In this document: piece after piece, positions 16,977 to 25,511 of the stretch
Numbering within the stretch: the stretch's first letter is position 1
Layout: the number at the start of each line of letters is the position of its first letter
Source of the DNA: Microvirga sp. ACRRW
GTDB taxonomy: Bacteria > Pseudomonadota > Alphaproteobacteria > Rhizobiales > Beijerinckiaceae
DNA length: 54,250 nt
Reading direction: 5' to 3'
NCBI RefSeq assembly: GCF_022346925.1
Contig: NZ_JAKRNJ010000011.1
Location: forward strand, 1 to 54,250
Program-made: the position numbers and the translations under genes
The notes under the pieces: generated by a model
Database searches by the model: none
Seen by the model: only the letters and a program-made list of their open reading frames with translations
Told to the model about the DNA's origin: nothing

Positions 16977-18179
16977 ATGGACAGCTTTACGCTCCCCCTT
17001 GATGTCGCCGCCGCAGAAGATCACCTGATGCGGCTTTTGTCCGTAGAGGGCGTGACCGGCCAGGAGGCCAAGATAGCCGCGGCTGTCTCGGAGGCGCTCA
17101 AGAAAGCCGGCGTGCCGGCCTCCGCGATCCGCTTCGATGATGCGAACAAGCGCATTCCCGTTCCGACGGAAACGGGAAATCTGATCGTCGATCTGCCCGG
17201 AACCCGCCCTGGACCGCGCCTCCTGTTCTCCACCCATCTCGACACGGTGCCGCTCTGTGCGGGTGCCAAGCCGAGGCGCGACGGTGACCGCATCGTCTCG
17301 GATGGCGCCACCGCTCTCGGCGGCGACAATCGCACCGGATGCGCCATTCTCGTCATGCTTGCGGAGACGCTGCTGAAGCACAAGCTGCCGCATCCTCCCA
17401 TTACGCTGCTCTTCACGGTTCGCGAGGAAAGCGGTTTGCACGGCGCGCGTGAGCTCAACCCCGCCGATCTCGGCGGTGCCGTCATGTGCATCAATGTCGA
17501 TGGGCAGGACCCGTCCGACCTGATCGTCGGTGCCGTCGGCCAGGAGAACTGGGAAGTCGAGATCAAGGGCAAGGCTTCGCATGCGGGCGTTGCGCCCGAA
17601 AAGGGCATCTCGGCGACCCTGGTCGGCGCTATCGCCCTCACTGAAGCGAAGCGCGAAGGGTGGTTCGGCAAGGTCGTGAAGCCCGATGGCACGGGCACCA
17701 GCAATGTCGGCATCTTCGGCGGGAAAAGCGACAAGGCTGCCGGAGACGCGACGAATGTCGTGACGGACTATGTCTTCATCAAAGGAGAGGCGAGAAGCCC
17801 GACATCCGCCTTCGCGACAGCCATCGCGAAGGGTTTCGGACAGGCATTTGAGAAGGCGAAAGGCGAGGTGAAGGACCATGAGGGCGAAACGGCTATACTC
17901 GCCTTCACGCACAAGCCATCCTATCCGCCGTTCAATCTTGATGAAGGTTCCCCCGTGGTTAAGCGCGCGACCAAGGCGATGACCATGCTCGGCCTCAAGC
18001 CCAATTACCTGTTCTCCAATGGCGGCCTCGATGCCAACTGGCTCGACAAGCACGGCATTCCTACCGTCACCATCGGCGCCGGTCAGGCGGAGATCCACAC
18101 GATCAAGGAATATGTGAACCTGCCGGAATTCGAGACGGGATGCCGTCTCGCCCTGCTGCTGGCCACGATCGAGGATTAG
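16977..18179 (+). CDS. M20 family metallopeptidase (PepT-like)
   Basis: A 400-residue cytoplasmic di-zinc peptidase. Metal ligands and catalytic residues are visible: His87 and catalytic Asp89 in STHLDTVP, bridging Asp117 in GGDNRTG, catalytic Glu150-Glu151 in REESG, Asp in NVDG and a final His in EIHT. A dimerisation lid domain occupies about 195-310. The sequence resembles tripeptidase/PepT-like enzymes more than the AbgA/AbgB amidohydrolases that usually accompany AbgT. ATG 16977 was chosen because the protein family starts there. The frame is open from 16857 within the transporter gene. Confidence 0.87.
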   Translation: MDSFTLPLDVAAAEDHLMRLLSVEGVTGQEAKIAAAVSEALKKAGVPASAIRFDDANKRIPVPTETGNLIVDLPGTRPGPRLLFSTHLDTVPLCAGAKPRRDGDRIVSDGATALGGDNRTGCAILVMLAETLLKHKLPHPPITLLFTVREESGLHGARELNPADLGGAVMCINVDGQDPSDLIVGAVGQENWEVEIKGKASHAGVAPEKGISATLVGAIALTEAKREGWFGKVVKPDGTGTSNVGIFGGKSDKAAGDATNVVTDYVFIKGEARSPTSAFATAIAKGFGQAFEKAKGEVKDHEGETAILAFTHKPSYPPFNLDEGSPVVKRATKAMTMLGLKPNYLFSNGGLDANWLDKHGIPTVTIGAGQAEIHTIKEYVNLPEFETGCRLALLLATIED

Positions 18180-18202
18180 CCGAGGGCGCCTTCAGACGGT
18201 CT

Positions 18203-18222
18203 AAGGAGGAGATGAGCGATTG
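18203..18222 (+). promoter_or_regulatory. Ribosome-binding site deciding a TTG start
   Basis: AAGGAGGAG at 18203-18211 is followed two bases after its core by an ATG (18212) that meets a stop after three codons, and ten bases after the core by TTG at 18220, which opens the transporter frame. The spacing favours the TTG. The tiny ATG-AGC-GAT-TGA frame overlaps it. Confidence 0.65.
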
Positions 18223-20049
18223 AGTCCGTTAGCTTATATCGCCGCCATCGTCGCCATGGCCGTTGTCCTGTTCATCTGGAACAAGCTGCCCGTCGTCATC
18301 GTCGCCATGGCGACCGCATTGGCGCTGTGGGCAACGCAGGTTCTCACGATATGGCAGGCGCTCGGTGGCTTTGGTGATCCCGCCGTCATCTTCATCGCAT
18401 GTCTCTTCATCGTGAGCGCGGGCCTCGAGACGACCGGCGTCACGGCCTGGGCCGGTCAGCTTCTGATCCGTGGTGCAGGAGGTGAGAGCAGGACGCGCCT
18501 TCTCCTTCTCACCATGGGCCTCGTGGCCGTTCTCACCGCTCTGATCAGCGTCAACGGTGCAGTGGCCGCTCTGCTGCCTGTCGTCGTCGTCATGGCGGTG
18601 CGCCTCAAACGGAAGTCGTCGCAGCTCCTGATGCCCCTGGTCTTTTCCGCCCATGCGGGATCCATGCTTGCGCTCACCGGCACGCCAGTGAACGTCCTCG
18701 TCTCTGAGGCGGGGTTCGAAGCCGGTGTCGGTGAATTCGGTTTTTTCGAGTTCGCGCTCGTCGGCATTCCCCTGCTCGCGGGCACGATGGCCATCATCAT
18801 CCTTTTCGGCGAACGGCTTCTGCCTCAACGCAACGGTGCCAAGATGCCCGCCGATCTCAGCCGTCATGCCAAGACGCTGGTGGAGCAATATGGTCTGGCC
18901 GACGGCATCTTCCAGCTGCGCGTGCGCGCCACCTCGCCTTATGTCGGCCTTGCTCCGTCAGACATCGATCTCTCTGCCTTTCCAGGCATGCAGCTCGTGG
19001 CCCTTCAGGAGAGCGAGAGCGCCGCTCCTCTTCGTCGGCCCATGAAGGACGGCGATCATATGCTCGTGCGCGGGAATGCCGAGGCAGCCGCTTCTCTCGC
19101 CGCGCAGATGCAACTCGCGTTTCATGATGAAACGACGTCGAGCCACGGCGAAGAAACTCTGTTCAACCGCCGTTCCGGCCTCGCTGAAGTGGTGATTCCG
19201 CCGCGTTCAGGGCTCGTCGGTCAAAACGTGTTCCCCGGAATGGTCACCGACAGCGGCGACCTCATCGTTCTCGCGGTGCAGCGGGCCGGAGCCGCGATTG
19301 ACGCCGACAAACCAACGTCAGGCCATGGTGTCGCCTTGCGCCCCGGCGACACCATGCTGCTTCAAGGAACCTGGAAGGCGCTAGACCTCCATCTCAGCGA
19401 TCCGGATGTGCTGGTGGTGAACTCCCCCGAGCTGGTGCGACGACAGGCGATCCCCCTCGGGCCTGGAGCATTCCAGGCGATTGCAATCCTGGTCGCAATG
19501 GTGATCCTGCTCGCGACCGGCTATGTGCCGCCCGCCGTCGCCGGACTTCTCGCCGCCGGTGCGCTTATCCTTTCGCGTATCATGACCGTCGAGCAATCCT
19601 ACCGGGCCATCGATTGGACGACGGTGATCCTCGTCGGCGCATTGATGCCGCTGTCGATTGCGATGGTGGAAACCGGGGCGGCCCAGTTCATGGCCGAAGG
19701 TCTGGTCGGCCTCGTCGGCGATGCGGGTCCCTATGCCCTGCTCGCCGGCCTTTTCGTGCTCACCGCGATCCTCGGTCAGTTGATCAGCAATACCGCGACA
19801 GCCCTGATCGTCATTCCCATCGGAGTAGCCGCCGCGACGAGCATGGGCATCTCGCCCCGCCCCGTTCTCATGAGCACCGCCGTGGCTGCGGCGGGTGCTT
19901 TCCTGACGCCCATCGCGACACCCACGAACCTGATGGTCATGGGACCGGGAGGCTATGCCTTCGGCGATTACTGGAAACTTGGATTGCCTCTGCTCACCTG
20001 GTTTTTTGTCGTATCGGTTTTCTTCGTGCCGCTCATCTGGCGGTTCTAA
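18220..20049 (+). CDS. SLC13/DASS-type transporter with RCK_C domains
   Basis: A 609-residue membrane protein with two transmembrane halves (about 1-210 and 410-609) flanking two cytoplasmic TrkA-C/RCK_C domains (about 215-300 and 310-390), the layout of YfbS-like SLC13 permeases. The conserved hairpin motifs SAHAGSMLALTGTPVNVLVS and LTPIATPTNLMVMGPGGYAF are present in the two halves. Substrates are divalent anions such as dicarboxylates or sulfate. The specific one is unknown. It starts with TTG at 18220 and follows the peptidase by 40 bases, so the three genes may form one operon. Confidence 0.87.
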   Translation: MSPLAYIAAIVAMAVVLFIWNKLPVVIVAMATALALWATQVLTIWQALGGFGDPAVIFIACLFIVSAGLETTGVTAWAGQLLIRGAGGESRTRLLLLTMGLVAVLTALISVNGAVAALLPVVVVMAVRLKRKSSQLLMPLVFSAHAGSMLALTGTPVNVLVSEAGFEAGVGEFGFFEFALVGIPLLAGTMAIIILFGERLLPQRNGAKMPADLSRHAKTLVEQYGLADGIFQLRVRATSPYVGLAPSDIDLSAFPGMQLVALQESESAAPLRRPMKDGDHMLVRGNAEAAASLAAQMQLAFHDETTSSHGEETLFNRRSGLAEVVIPPRSGLVGQNVFPGMVTDSGDLIVLAVQRAGAAIDADKPTSGHGVALRPGDTMLLQGTWKALDLHLSDPDVLVVNSPELVRRQAIPLGPGAFQAIAILVAMVILLATGYVPPAVAGLLAAGALILSRIMTVEQSYRAIDWTTVILVGALMPLSIAMVETGAAQFMAEGLVGLVGDAGPYALLAGLFVLTAILGQLISNTATALIVIPIGVAAATSMGISPRPVLMSTAVAAAGAFLTPIATPTNLMVMGPGGYAFGDYWKLGLPLLTWFFVVSVFFVPLIWRF

Positions 20050-20622
20050 TCAGCTCGTTCGCACCGTCCACGCGAGATAGGCGATCGCGGAACCGATGCT
20101 GATCAAATTCAGTCCGAGCAGGAAGCCCAGGAGCCAGACGGACGCCACCGGCAGATTGGCCCAGAGGATCAGTGAAAGCACGATGCCGACCAAGCCGCTC
20201 CCAAGCACCCAGCCCCAATTGGGGAACGGACGGATCGTCAGGGCGAAGACGACTTTGGAAATGCCCTCCATCATGAAGAAGATGATGAGAAGAAGCGTGA
20301 TCGTGGTCAGGCCCTGCGCCGGATCGCGCAGGAACAGGAAGCCGATCAGCATGGCAAGGCAGATGGAAATCAGTTGCAGCCAGAAATGCGGCACGTGCCT
20401 TGCGCTGACGAGGCTGATCGCCTGAAACAGGCCGCTGAACACCAGGAGCCAACCGAGAAGGACGATCACCGCCGTCGATGAAAAGATCGGATAGATGATT
20501 GCCAGAACGCCAGCTGCGATCAGAAGCAGCCCCTCGATGAGATACCACAGCGCATAGCGCTTCACGGCATCCCGCATCGCCTCGCGGAACACCTCCGCCG
20601 CAGCATCCACTGATATCGCCAT
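20050..20622 (-). CDS. HdeD family membrane protein (DUF308)
   Basis: A 190-residue protein with six predicted membrane helices, in the HdeD pattern of paired helices (ALWYLIEGLLLIAAGVLAII near 25-45, then PIFSSTAVIVLLGWLLVFSG). HdeD of E. coli is linked to acid resistance at high cell density, but the molecular role of the family is unknown. ATG 20622 is preferred to the TTG one codon before it. It lies 16 bases downstream of the DUF1269 gene, which is probably the first gene of the pair. Confidence 0.85.
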   Translation of the reverse strand: MAISVDAAAEVFREAMRDAVKRYALWYLIEGLLLIAAGVLAIIYPIFSSTAVIVLLGWLLVFSGLFQAISLVSARHVPHFWLQLISICLAMLIGFLFLRDPAQGLTTITLLLIIFFMMEGISKVVFALTIRPFPNWGWVLGSGLVGIVLSLILWANLPVASVWLLGFLLGLNLISIGSAIAYLAWTVRTS

Positions 20623-20638
20623 CAAGCCCTCTCGGATT

Positions 20639-21208
20639 CTACGGTTTATCCGCCGCCATTGCGCCAGCAGACGCTACGCCCTCGCCCGGACTCGGTGCAT
20701 GTGCCCGTGACAAGGCAGCCTGGAGCTTTGCTTCCTGTTCCGGAGACAGCGACGAGCGAATGACGCGCCCTTTGAACCCTGAAAGCTCCGCCAGCACTTT
20801 CTCGGGCTGAGATTTCCGGATCAGCAGGAACAAAGCAGACGTGTCGGGCTGCAGGGTATCGCCGATGGATTTGATGAATTCGTCGTTGATGCCGTAATCG
20901 ATCAAGCTTCCGGATAAGGCTCCCGAGCCGGCCCCCACGGCGCCGCCGATGGCAAGGCCCGCGAGCGGATTGAGGAACAGCAAGCCGATGAGGCTGCCCC
21001 ACATCGCGCCGGACAGACCACCTGACGTCGCTCCGAGCCGCACGAGATTCATGCTCTGCTTGATGCGCACTGCACCATCCGCACCACGGATGGCAACGAC
21101 GGCATCTTCGAGATCGATGAGGTATTCCTTCTGCAGCCGGGTCAGTTCAGTCAAAACACGATCGGCATCATTCGGGTTATCGAACCCGACGACCACTAGT
21201 TCAGCCAT
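20639..21208 (-). CDS. DUF1269 domain membrane protein
   Basis: 189 residues. It begins MAELVVVGFDNPNDADRVL, the typical ferredoxin-like opening of DUF1269, then has a glycine-rich hydrophobic hairpin (about 65-100, with GLSGAMWGSLIGLLF and GAVGAGSGALSG) and a C-terminal domain (LFLLIRKSQPEKVLAEL). Function unknown. The glycine-zipper helices suggest membrane association. The ATG at 21208 has GGAG six bases upstream. The frame is open another 20 codons. It forms a tight pair with the HdeD-like gene. Confidence 0.83.
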   Translation of the reverse strand: MAELVVVGFDNPNDADRVLTELTRLQKEYLIDLEDAVVAIRGADGAVRIKQSMNLVRLGATSGGLSGAMWGSLIGLLFLNPLAGLAIGGAVGAGSGALSGSLIDYGINDEFIKSIGDTLQPDTSALFLLIRKSQPEKVLAELSGFKGRVIRSSLSPEQEAKLQAALSRAHAPSPGEGVASAGAMAADKP

Positions 21209-21512
21209 GAGACACTCCTCCAGGCCTGACAATGCAGGTCGCAGCAGCGGCCAGGATACCATCGACATGCCTCATGGATCATCCCGGACGACCGTGAGAT
21301 TATGGCTAGAGGCCCTATTCCATGGAGTGAGCAGCTTTAACTCCGAAAGGGGACCACTTCCGGCAGGAGCTTCGGCCAACGGCTTCGCCAAGACGCTCAT
21401 GGGATGGCTGCTCAGGGTTTACCCCAATTGCCAGACAGGAAACGATGCATAAGAATTCCATGCACCTGGGTTGGCGCTGAATCTCGGTTCCTTGCTCGAG
21501 GAGGAAGACCTG
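21209..21512. other. Divergent intergenic region of about 300 bases
   Basis: No gene is supported. It separates the leftward DUF1269 gene from the rightward small lipoprotein gene and should contain both promoters. No clear operator or hairpin was seen. Confidence 0.45.
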
Positions 21513-21788
21513 ATGAAGAAAACCCTGACATTCATTGCAGCGGCTGCGCTGACACTTTCGATGACAGCCTGCGAAACACCCGGAGAGCGTGCCCTCGGAG
21601 GCGCTGCGCTTGGCGGCGTGGCGGGCGCGGCCATCGGCGGAGCAGCAACGGGCCGCGGCAGCGGTGCCCTTGCCGGAGCGGCGATCGGTGCCGCAGGCGG
21701 CGCAATCGTCGGAGGCGCCACGGCTCCGCGCAGTCCATGTCCGTACGGCACCTATCGCGACAGCGCCGGCAATCTGTATTGCCGTTGA
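21513..21788 (+). CDS. Small glycine-zipper lipoprotein
   Basis: 91 residues. Signal sequence MKKTLTFIAAAALTLSMTAC with a lipobox-like MTAC, lipidated Cys at 20. This is followed by glycine-zipper repeats (GGAALGGVAGAAIGGAAT and GAAIGAAGGAIVGGAT) and a short C-terminus with two Cys (CPYGTYRDSAGNLYC). It belongs to the broad group of small outer-membrane glycine-zipper proteins (YMGG/SlyB-like). GAGGAGGAA precedes the ATG at 21513. The in-frame upstream ATG at 21471 would bury the signal peptide and is rejected. Role unknown, perhaps envelope integrity. Confidence 0.8.
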   Translation: MKKTLTFIAAAALTLSMTACETPGERALGGAALGGVAGAAIGGAATGRGSGALAGAAIGAAGGAIVGGATAPRSPCPYGTYRDSAGNLYCR

Positions 21789-22095
21789 TCGATTAGAGTT
21801 GCCCCCAAAGGTCTCCGGTGACGTCCGACGCATGGCGTCGTTAGCGACTCTGCGACATAATTCCTAGCATCGAAACCCTCACGAAGCTCTCGCCCAAATG
21901 TCCAGGCGAGGGCTTTGCTGCATCTCGCGCCCCGCCCTCCCGTAAGCGCACGGCAAGCAGCCGACATCGCCCTCAACTCACGGAGGAAACTTATCCAAAC
22001 CCTACCGCAACCCCCACGTAGACTATGCAAGGATATAAGCTAGAGTGCTCCGGAACCGTCTTGAAACGGTCTTGCCTTCATGAGGGAAAACAAAG
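21789..22095. other. Intergenic region of about 300 bases before the TRAP genes
   Basis: No gene is supported. It holds a terminator-like hairpin at 21884-21915 and the expected promoter of the TAXI gene, without a confidently recognisable -35/-10 pair. Confidence 0.45.
21884..21915 (+). terminator. Probable terminator of the small lipoprotein gene
   Basis: An 11-bp stem with one G-T pair (21884-21894 with 21905-21915) and a 10-base loop, 96 bases after the lipoprotein stop. Only three T follow the G/C part, so its strength is doubtful. Confidence 0.4.
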
Positions 22096-23079
22096 ATGTC
22101 CATGAAACTGACCCGTCGCGATCTGGCCAAGCTCGGCCTTGGCTTTGGCGCTGCCGCTGCTCTGGGCCGCAACGCCTTTGCGCAGGCGCCGGCCTTCTTC
22201 CGCATCGGGACTGGCGGTACCGCAGGAACCTACTATCCCGTCGGCGGCCTCATCGCGAATGCCGTTTCGAACCCACCGCAGCTCGTTCTCACCGCCCAGG
22301 CCTCCAACGGCTCCGTGGCGAACGTGAACTCCATCATCTCGGGCGCGCTCGAATCCGGCTTCAGCCAGGCTGACGTGGCTTATTGGGCCTATACCGGTAC
22401 CGGCCTCTTCGAAGGCAAGGGCAAGATGGAGGACCTGCGCCTCGTTGCGAACCTCTATCCGGAAAGCATCCATCTGGTCGCCGCCAAGTCCGCGAACATC
22501 AAGTCCGTGAGCGACCTGAAGGGCAAGCGCGTTTCGCTCGACGAGCCGGGCTCCGGCACGCTGGTCGATGCCCGCATCATCCTGAACGGCTGGGGCATCA
22601 AGGAAAGCGATGTGAAGGCCGACTTCCTGAAGCCGAACCAGGCGGCCGAGCGCATGCGTGACGGCGGCCTCGACGCCTTCTTCTTCGTCGGCGGCTATCC
22701 GACGAGCGCGATCACCGAGCTTGCTGCGACCGGCGGCGGCATCGACATCGTGCCCCTCTCCGGCCCCGAGGCCGACGCGATCCGCAAGCAATACAACTTC
22801 TTCGCGGCAGACGAGATTCCGGCAGGCACCTACAAGGATGTCGCTGCCGTGAAGACCCTTGCCGTCGGTGCGCAGTGGGTCACCTCCGCGAAGGTGCCGG
22901 ACGCCGTCGTCTATGAAGTCGTGAAGGGCCTCTGGAGCGACAAGACCCGTGGCGCCCTCGATGCTGGCCATGCCAAGGGCAAGCTGATCCGCAAGGAGAA
23001 TGCGCTGGCCGGTGCCGGTATTCCGGTTCATGCCGGTGCGGAGCGCTTCTACAAGGAAGCCGGCCTCCTCAAAGGCTGA
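22096..23079 (+). CDS. TAXI family TRAP transporter substrate-binding protein
   Basis: A 327-residue periplasmic binding protein of the TAXI subfamily. It has a Tat-like signal: TRRDLAK at 6-12, hydrophobic stretch to 24 and cleavage AFA-Q near 29. The mature start FRIGTGGTAGTYYPVGGLIA carries the TAXI hallmark GTGGTAGTYYPVG. TAXI proteins bind organic anions such as glutamate or dicarboxylates, and the ligand is not predictable. GAGGGAAAA sits just before the ATG. The fused permease gene follows after a hairpin. Confidence 0.93.
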   Translation: MSMKLTRRDLAKLGLGFGAAAALGRNAFAQAPAFFRIGTGGTAGTYYPVGGLIANAVSNPPQLVLTAQASNGSVANVNSIISGALESGFSQADVAYWAYTGTGLFEGKGKMEDLRLVANLYPESIHLVAAKSANIKSVSDLKGKRVSLDEPGSGTLVDARIILNGWGIKESDVKADFLKPNQAAERMRDGGLDAFFFVGGYPTSAITELAATGGGIDIVPLSGPEADAIRKQYNFFAADEIPAGTYKDVAAVKTLAVGAQWVTSAKVPDAVVYEVVKGLWSDKTRGALDAGHAKGKLIRKENALAGAGIPVHAGAERFYKEAGLLKG

Positions 23080-23099
23080 TCCTGCCTCACTCGTCATCG

Positions 23100-23137
23100 G
23101 CCTCCCGCGTCGTCAGTCGCGGGAGGCGTTGTTTTTT
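23100..23137 (+). terminator. Terminator/attenuator between TAXI protein and permease
   Basis: A perfect 10-bp GC-rich stem (23100-23109 with 23118-23127), an 8-base loop and a following GTTGTTTTTT. It has the form of an intrinsic terminator yet sits inside the two-gene operon, so partial read-through would give excess binding protein over permease. Confidence 0.75.
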
Positions 23138-23240
23138 GCTAGCGATGCCCGCTTCCGCCTGCACGCCGGCAAATATCCAAGCCAATCCCAAAAGCAGCGG
23201 CGCGTGAACGCGTGAGCGCTGCCTGCATATGAGACCCGCC

Positions 23241-25412
23241 ATGTCCACAGCCGACACCTCTGCCCTGATCGAGAATCGCAGTCTCGAGGAAAAATTCGAT
23301 CCCGAGATGCGGTTCCGCCCTCTCCTGCCGGGAACGGCATGGCTTGTGGCCGGACTTCTGCTGGCGCTCTCGCTCTTCCACTATTACACGGCAGGCTTCG
23401 GACTGCTGCGCGAAGCGACCCATCGCGGCATCCACATGGCTTTCGTGCTGGGCCTGATCTTCCTCGTGTTCAGCGCCTTCAAGGCCGACCAGGACAAGGT
23501 CATTCCCTCCAGCCTGTGGCGGCCGGGCGGCATCTCCATCGTCGACTGGCTTCTTGCCGTCGCGGTTGCCATCGCGAGCCTCTACGTGCCGTGGATCTTC
23601 AACGATCTGGCGTTTCGCGTCGGCAACCCGAACCTGATGGACGTCGCAATGGGAACGACCCTGATCGTTCTCCTGCTCGAAGCCACGCGCCGTTCCGTCG
23701 GATGGCCCCTGCCCGTCATCGCCATCGGCATGATGCTCTATGCCTATTTCGGCCCCTCTATGCCGGGCATCCTGCAGCACCCTGGCGCTTCGTGGTCGAA
23801 CATCGTCAATCACCTCTACCTCACGAGCCAGGGCATCTACGGCATCGCGCTCGGCGTCGTGGCCACTTACGTCTTCCACTACGTGCTCTTCGGCGTGCTT
23901 GCGACCCGCGTCGGCCTCGGCAAGCTCTTCATCGATCTGGCGACCTGCGTCGCCGGACGCTATGCAGGCGGCCCCGCGAAGGTGTCGATCTTCGGATCGG
24001 CCCTGTTCGGCATGATTTCGGGCTCGTCCATCGCCAACACGGTGACCGTCGGCTCGCTGACGATCCCGGCCATGATCCGCGTCGGCTACAAGCGCCACTT
24101 CGCGGCAGCCGTCGAATCCGCGGCCTCCACCGGTGGACAGATTACGCCGCCGATCATGGGCGCCGCGGCCTTCCTCATGGTCGAGTTCCTGAACGTCTCG
24201 TATCAGACGGTCATTCTCGCGGCCATCGTTCCGGCCTGCATGCACTTCTTCGGCGTCTTCATGCAGGTTCATCTGGAGGCAAAGCGCGAGGGGCTGCTCG
24301 GATTGCCCGCCGAGGAGCTTCCGAACGCCCGCAAGGTGATCCGCGAAGGCTGGCAGACGGTCATGCCGCTGGCCGTGCTGCTGATGGTGCTGTTCTCCGG
24401 CTTCACGCCTTATCTCGCCGCCTTCTGGGGCATCACGGCCTGCATCGTCGTCGGCGTCAGCCGCGTTCCTGCCGTAACGCTCGGCTTCCTGGCGGCCATC
24501 GCCATCGCCATCGCGACCGGAATGCTCACGCAGCTTGTCTTCTCGCTGCCGGCCCTTCTGTTTGTGATGGGGTTGATGCTTTACGCCTTCATGAAGAGCG
24601 ATGAAGGCAAGGCGAAGGTGATCGATCTCATCGACGCCTTCGTGGTCGGTGCGAAATACGCCATCGGCGTGGGCGCTGCCGCAGCCACTGTCGGCATCAT
24701 CGTCGGCGTCGTGACGCTCACCGGCGTGGGCTTCAAGATCTCCTTCATCGTGACCTCGTTCGCCGCACAGATGGCGCAGATCGTGGGCGATATTCTTCCC
24801 GCAGGTCTCATGGAAGGGAAGGCGCTGACGCTGCTCTTCACGCTGGCGATGACAGCCATCGTCTGCATCCTCCTCGGCTGCGGCGTTCCGACGACGGCGA
24901 ACTACATCATCATGGTGACGGTGGCGGCCCCTGCTCTGGTCATGCTCGGCGTGCAGCCCATCGTGGCGCACTTCTTCGTGTTCTATTACGGAGTGCTCGC
25001 GGACATCACGCCGCCTGTTGCGCTCGCGGCCTATGCGGGCGCGAGCATGGCGGGCGCCGATCCGTTCAAGACCGGCAACACCGCGTTCCGTCTCGGCCTC
25101 GGCAAGGCTCTCGTGCCTTTCGTGTTCGTGTACGGCCCCGCCATGCTGCTCGTGACGCCCGACTTCACCTGGCCGAGTTTCTTCCTGGTAACCGGAGGCG
25201 CAATTGCCGGAATCCTGTGCCTGTCGGCAGCCTTCGCGGGCTATGCCCTGACAGAGATGCGCGCTTGGGAGCGTTGGCTGATCGGCATTGCGTCCCTGCC
25301 GATTATCGCGCCCGATCTGACCACGACCTTGGTCGGCCTGGTGCTTGCAAGCCCGGTGATCCTGTCCCAGATCATCAAGGCGCGCACCAGGACTGCACCG
25401 GTTCCGGCGTAA
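23241..25412 (+). CDS. TRAP transporter fused permease (DctQM-type, TAXI-associated)
   Basis: About 723 residues. The N-terminal quarter (about 45-200) corresponds to the small DctQ-like subunit, and the rest is the large DctM-like subunit, fused as usual for TAXI systems. It contains many membrane helices and the conserved blocks FGSALFGMISGSSIANTV, ITPPIMGAAAFLMVEFL and DITPPVALAAYAGASMAGAD. It drives sodium- or proton-coupled import of the anion captured by the TAXI protein. ATG 23229, four codons earlier, is an equally possible start. Neither has a good ribosome-binding site. Confidence 0.92.
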   Translation: MSTADTSALIENRSLEEKFDPEMRFRPLLPGTAWLVAGLLLALSLFHYYTAGFGLLREATHRGIHMAFVLGLIFLVFSAFKADQDKVIPSSLWRPGGISIVDWLLAVAVAIASLYVPWIFNDLAFRVGNPNLMDVAMGTTLIVLLLEATRRSVGWPLPVIAIGMMLYAYFGPSMPGILQHPGASWSNIVNHLYLTSQGIYGIALGVVATYVFHYVLFGVLATRVGLGKLFIDLATCVAGRYAGGPAKVSIFGSALFGMISGSSIANTVTVGSLTIPAMIRVGYKRHFAAAVESAASTGGQITPPIMGAAAFLMVEFLNVSYQTVILAAIVPACMHFFGVFMQVHLEAKREGLLGLPAEELPNARKVIREGWQTVMPLAVLLMVLFSGFTPYLAAFWGITACIVVGVSRVPAVTLGFLAAIAIAIATGMLTQLVFSLPALLFVMGLMLYAFMKSDEGKAKVIDLIDAFVVGAKYAIGVGAAAATVGIIVGVVTLTGVGFKISFIVTSFAAQMAQIVGDILPAGLMEGKALTLLFTLAMTAIVCILLGCGVPTTANYIIMVTVAAPALVMLGVQPIVAHFFVFYYGVLADITPPVALAAYAGASMAGADPFKTGNTAFRLGLGKALVPFVFVYGPAMLLVTPDFTWPSFFLVTGGAIAGILCLSAAFAGYALTEMRAWERWLIGIASLPIIAPDLTTTLVGLVLASPVILSQIIKARTRTAPVPA

Positions 25413-25432
25413 GCCGACAAGAACCTCATGCA

Positions 25433-25467
25433 CGAAAGCCCCCGCCTCATCAGCGGGGGCTTTCTTT
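25433..25467 (+). terminator. Intrinsic terminator of the TRAP operon
   Basis: A perfect 12-bp stem (25433-25444 with 25452-25463) with a 7-base loop, followed by TTTTAT. It lies 20 bases past the permease stop and, with its flanking A-run, may also serve the convergent RTX gene. Confidence 0.88.
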
Positions 25468-25511
25468 TATCCATGCACGTGCAAAGGCAGGAAAGGCCTG
25501 CCCTGTGCGGC

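Noticed and set aside
16869..18098. Minus-strand frame of about 400 codons opposite the M20 peptidase
   Set aside because: Mirror of conserved zinc peptidase coding; no motif of its own.
23139..25433. Very long minus-strand open frame (about 760 codons) opposite the TRAP permease
   Set aside because: It is rich in His, Asp, Arg and Glu, has no domain, and mirrors a strongly conserved membrane protein on the other strand. It is a GC-driven shadow.
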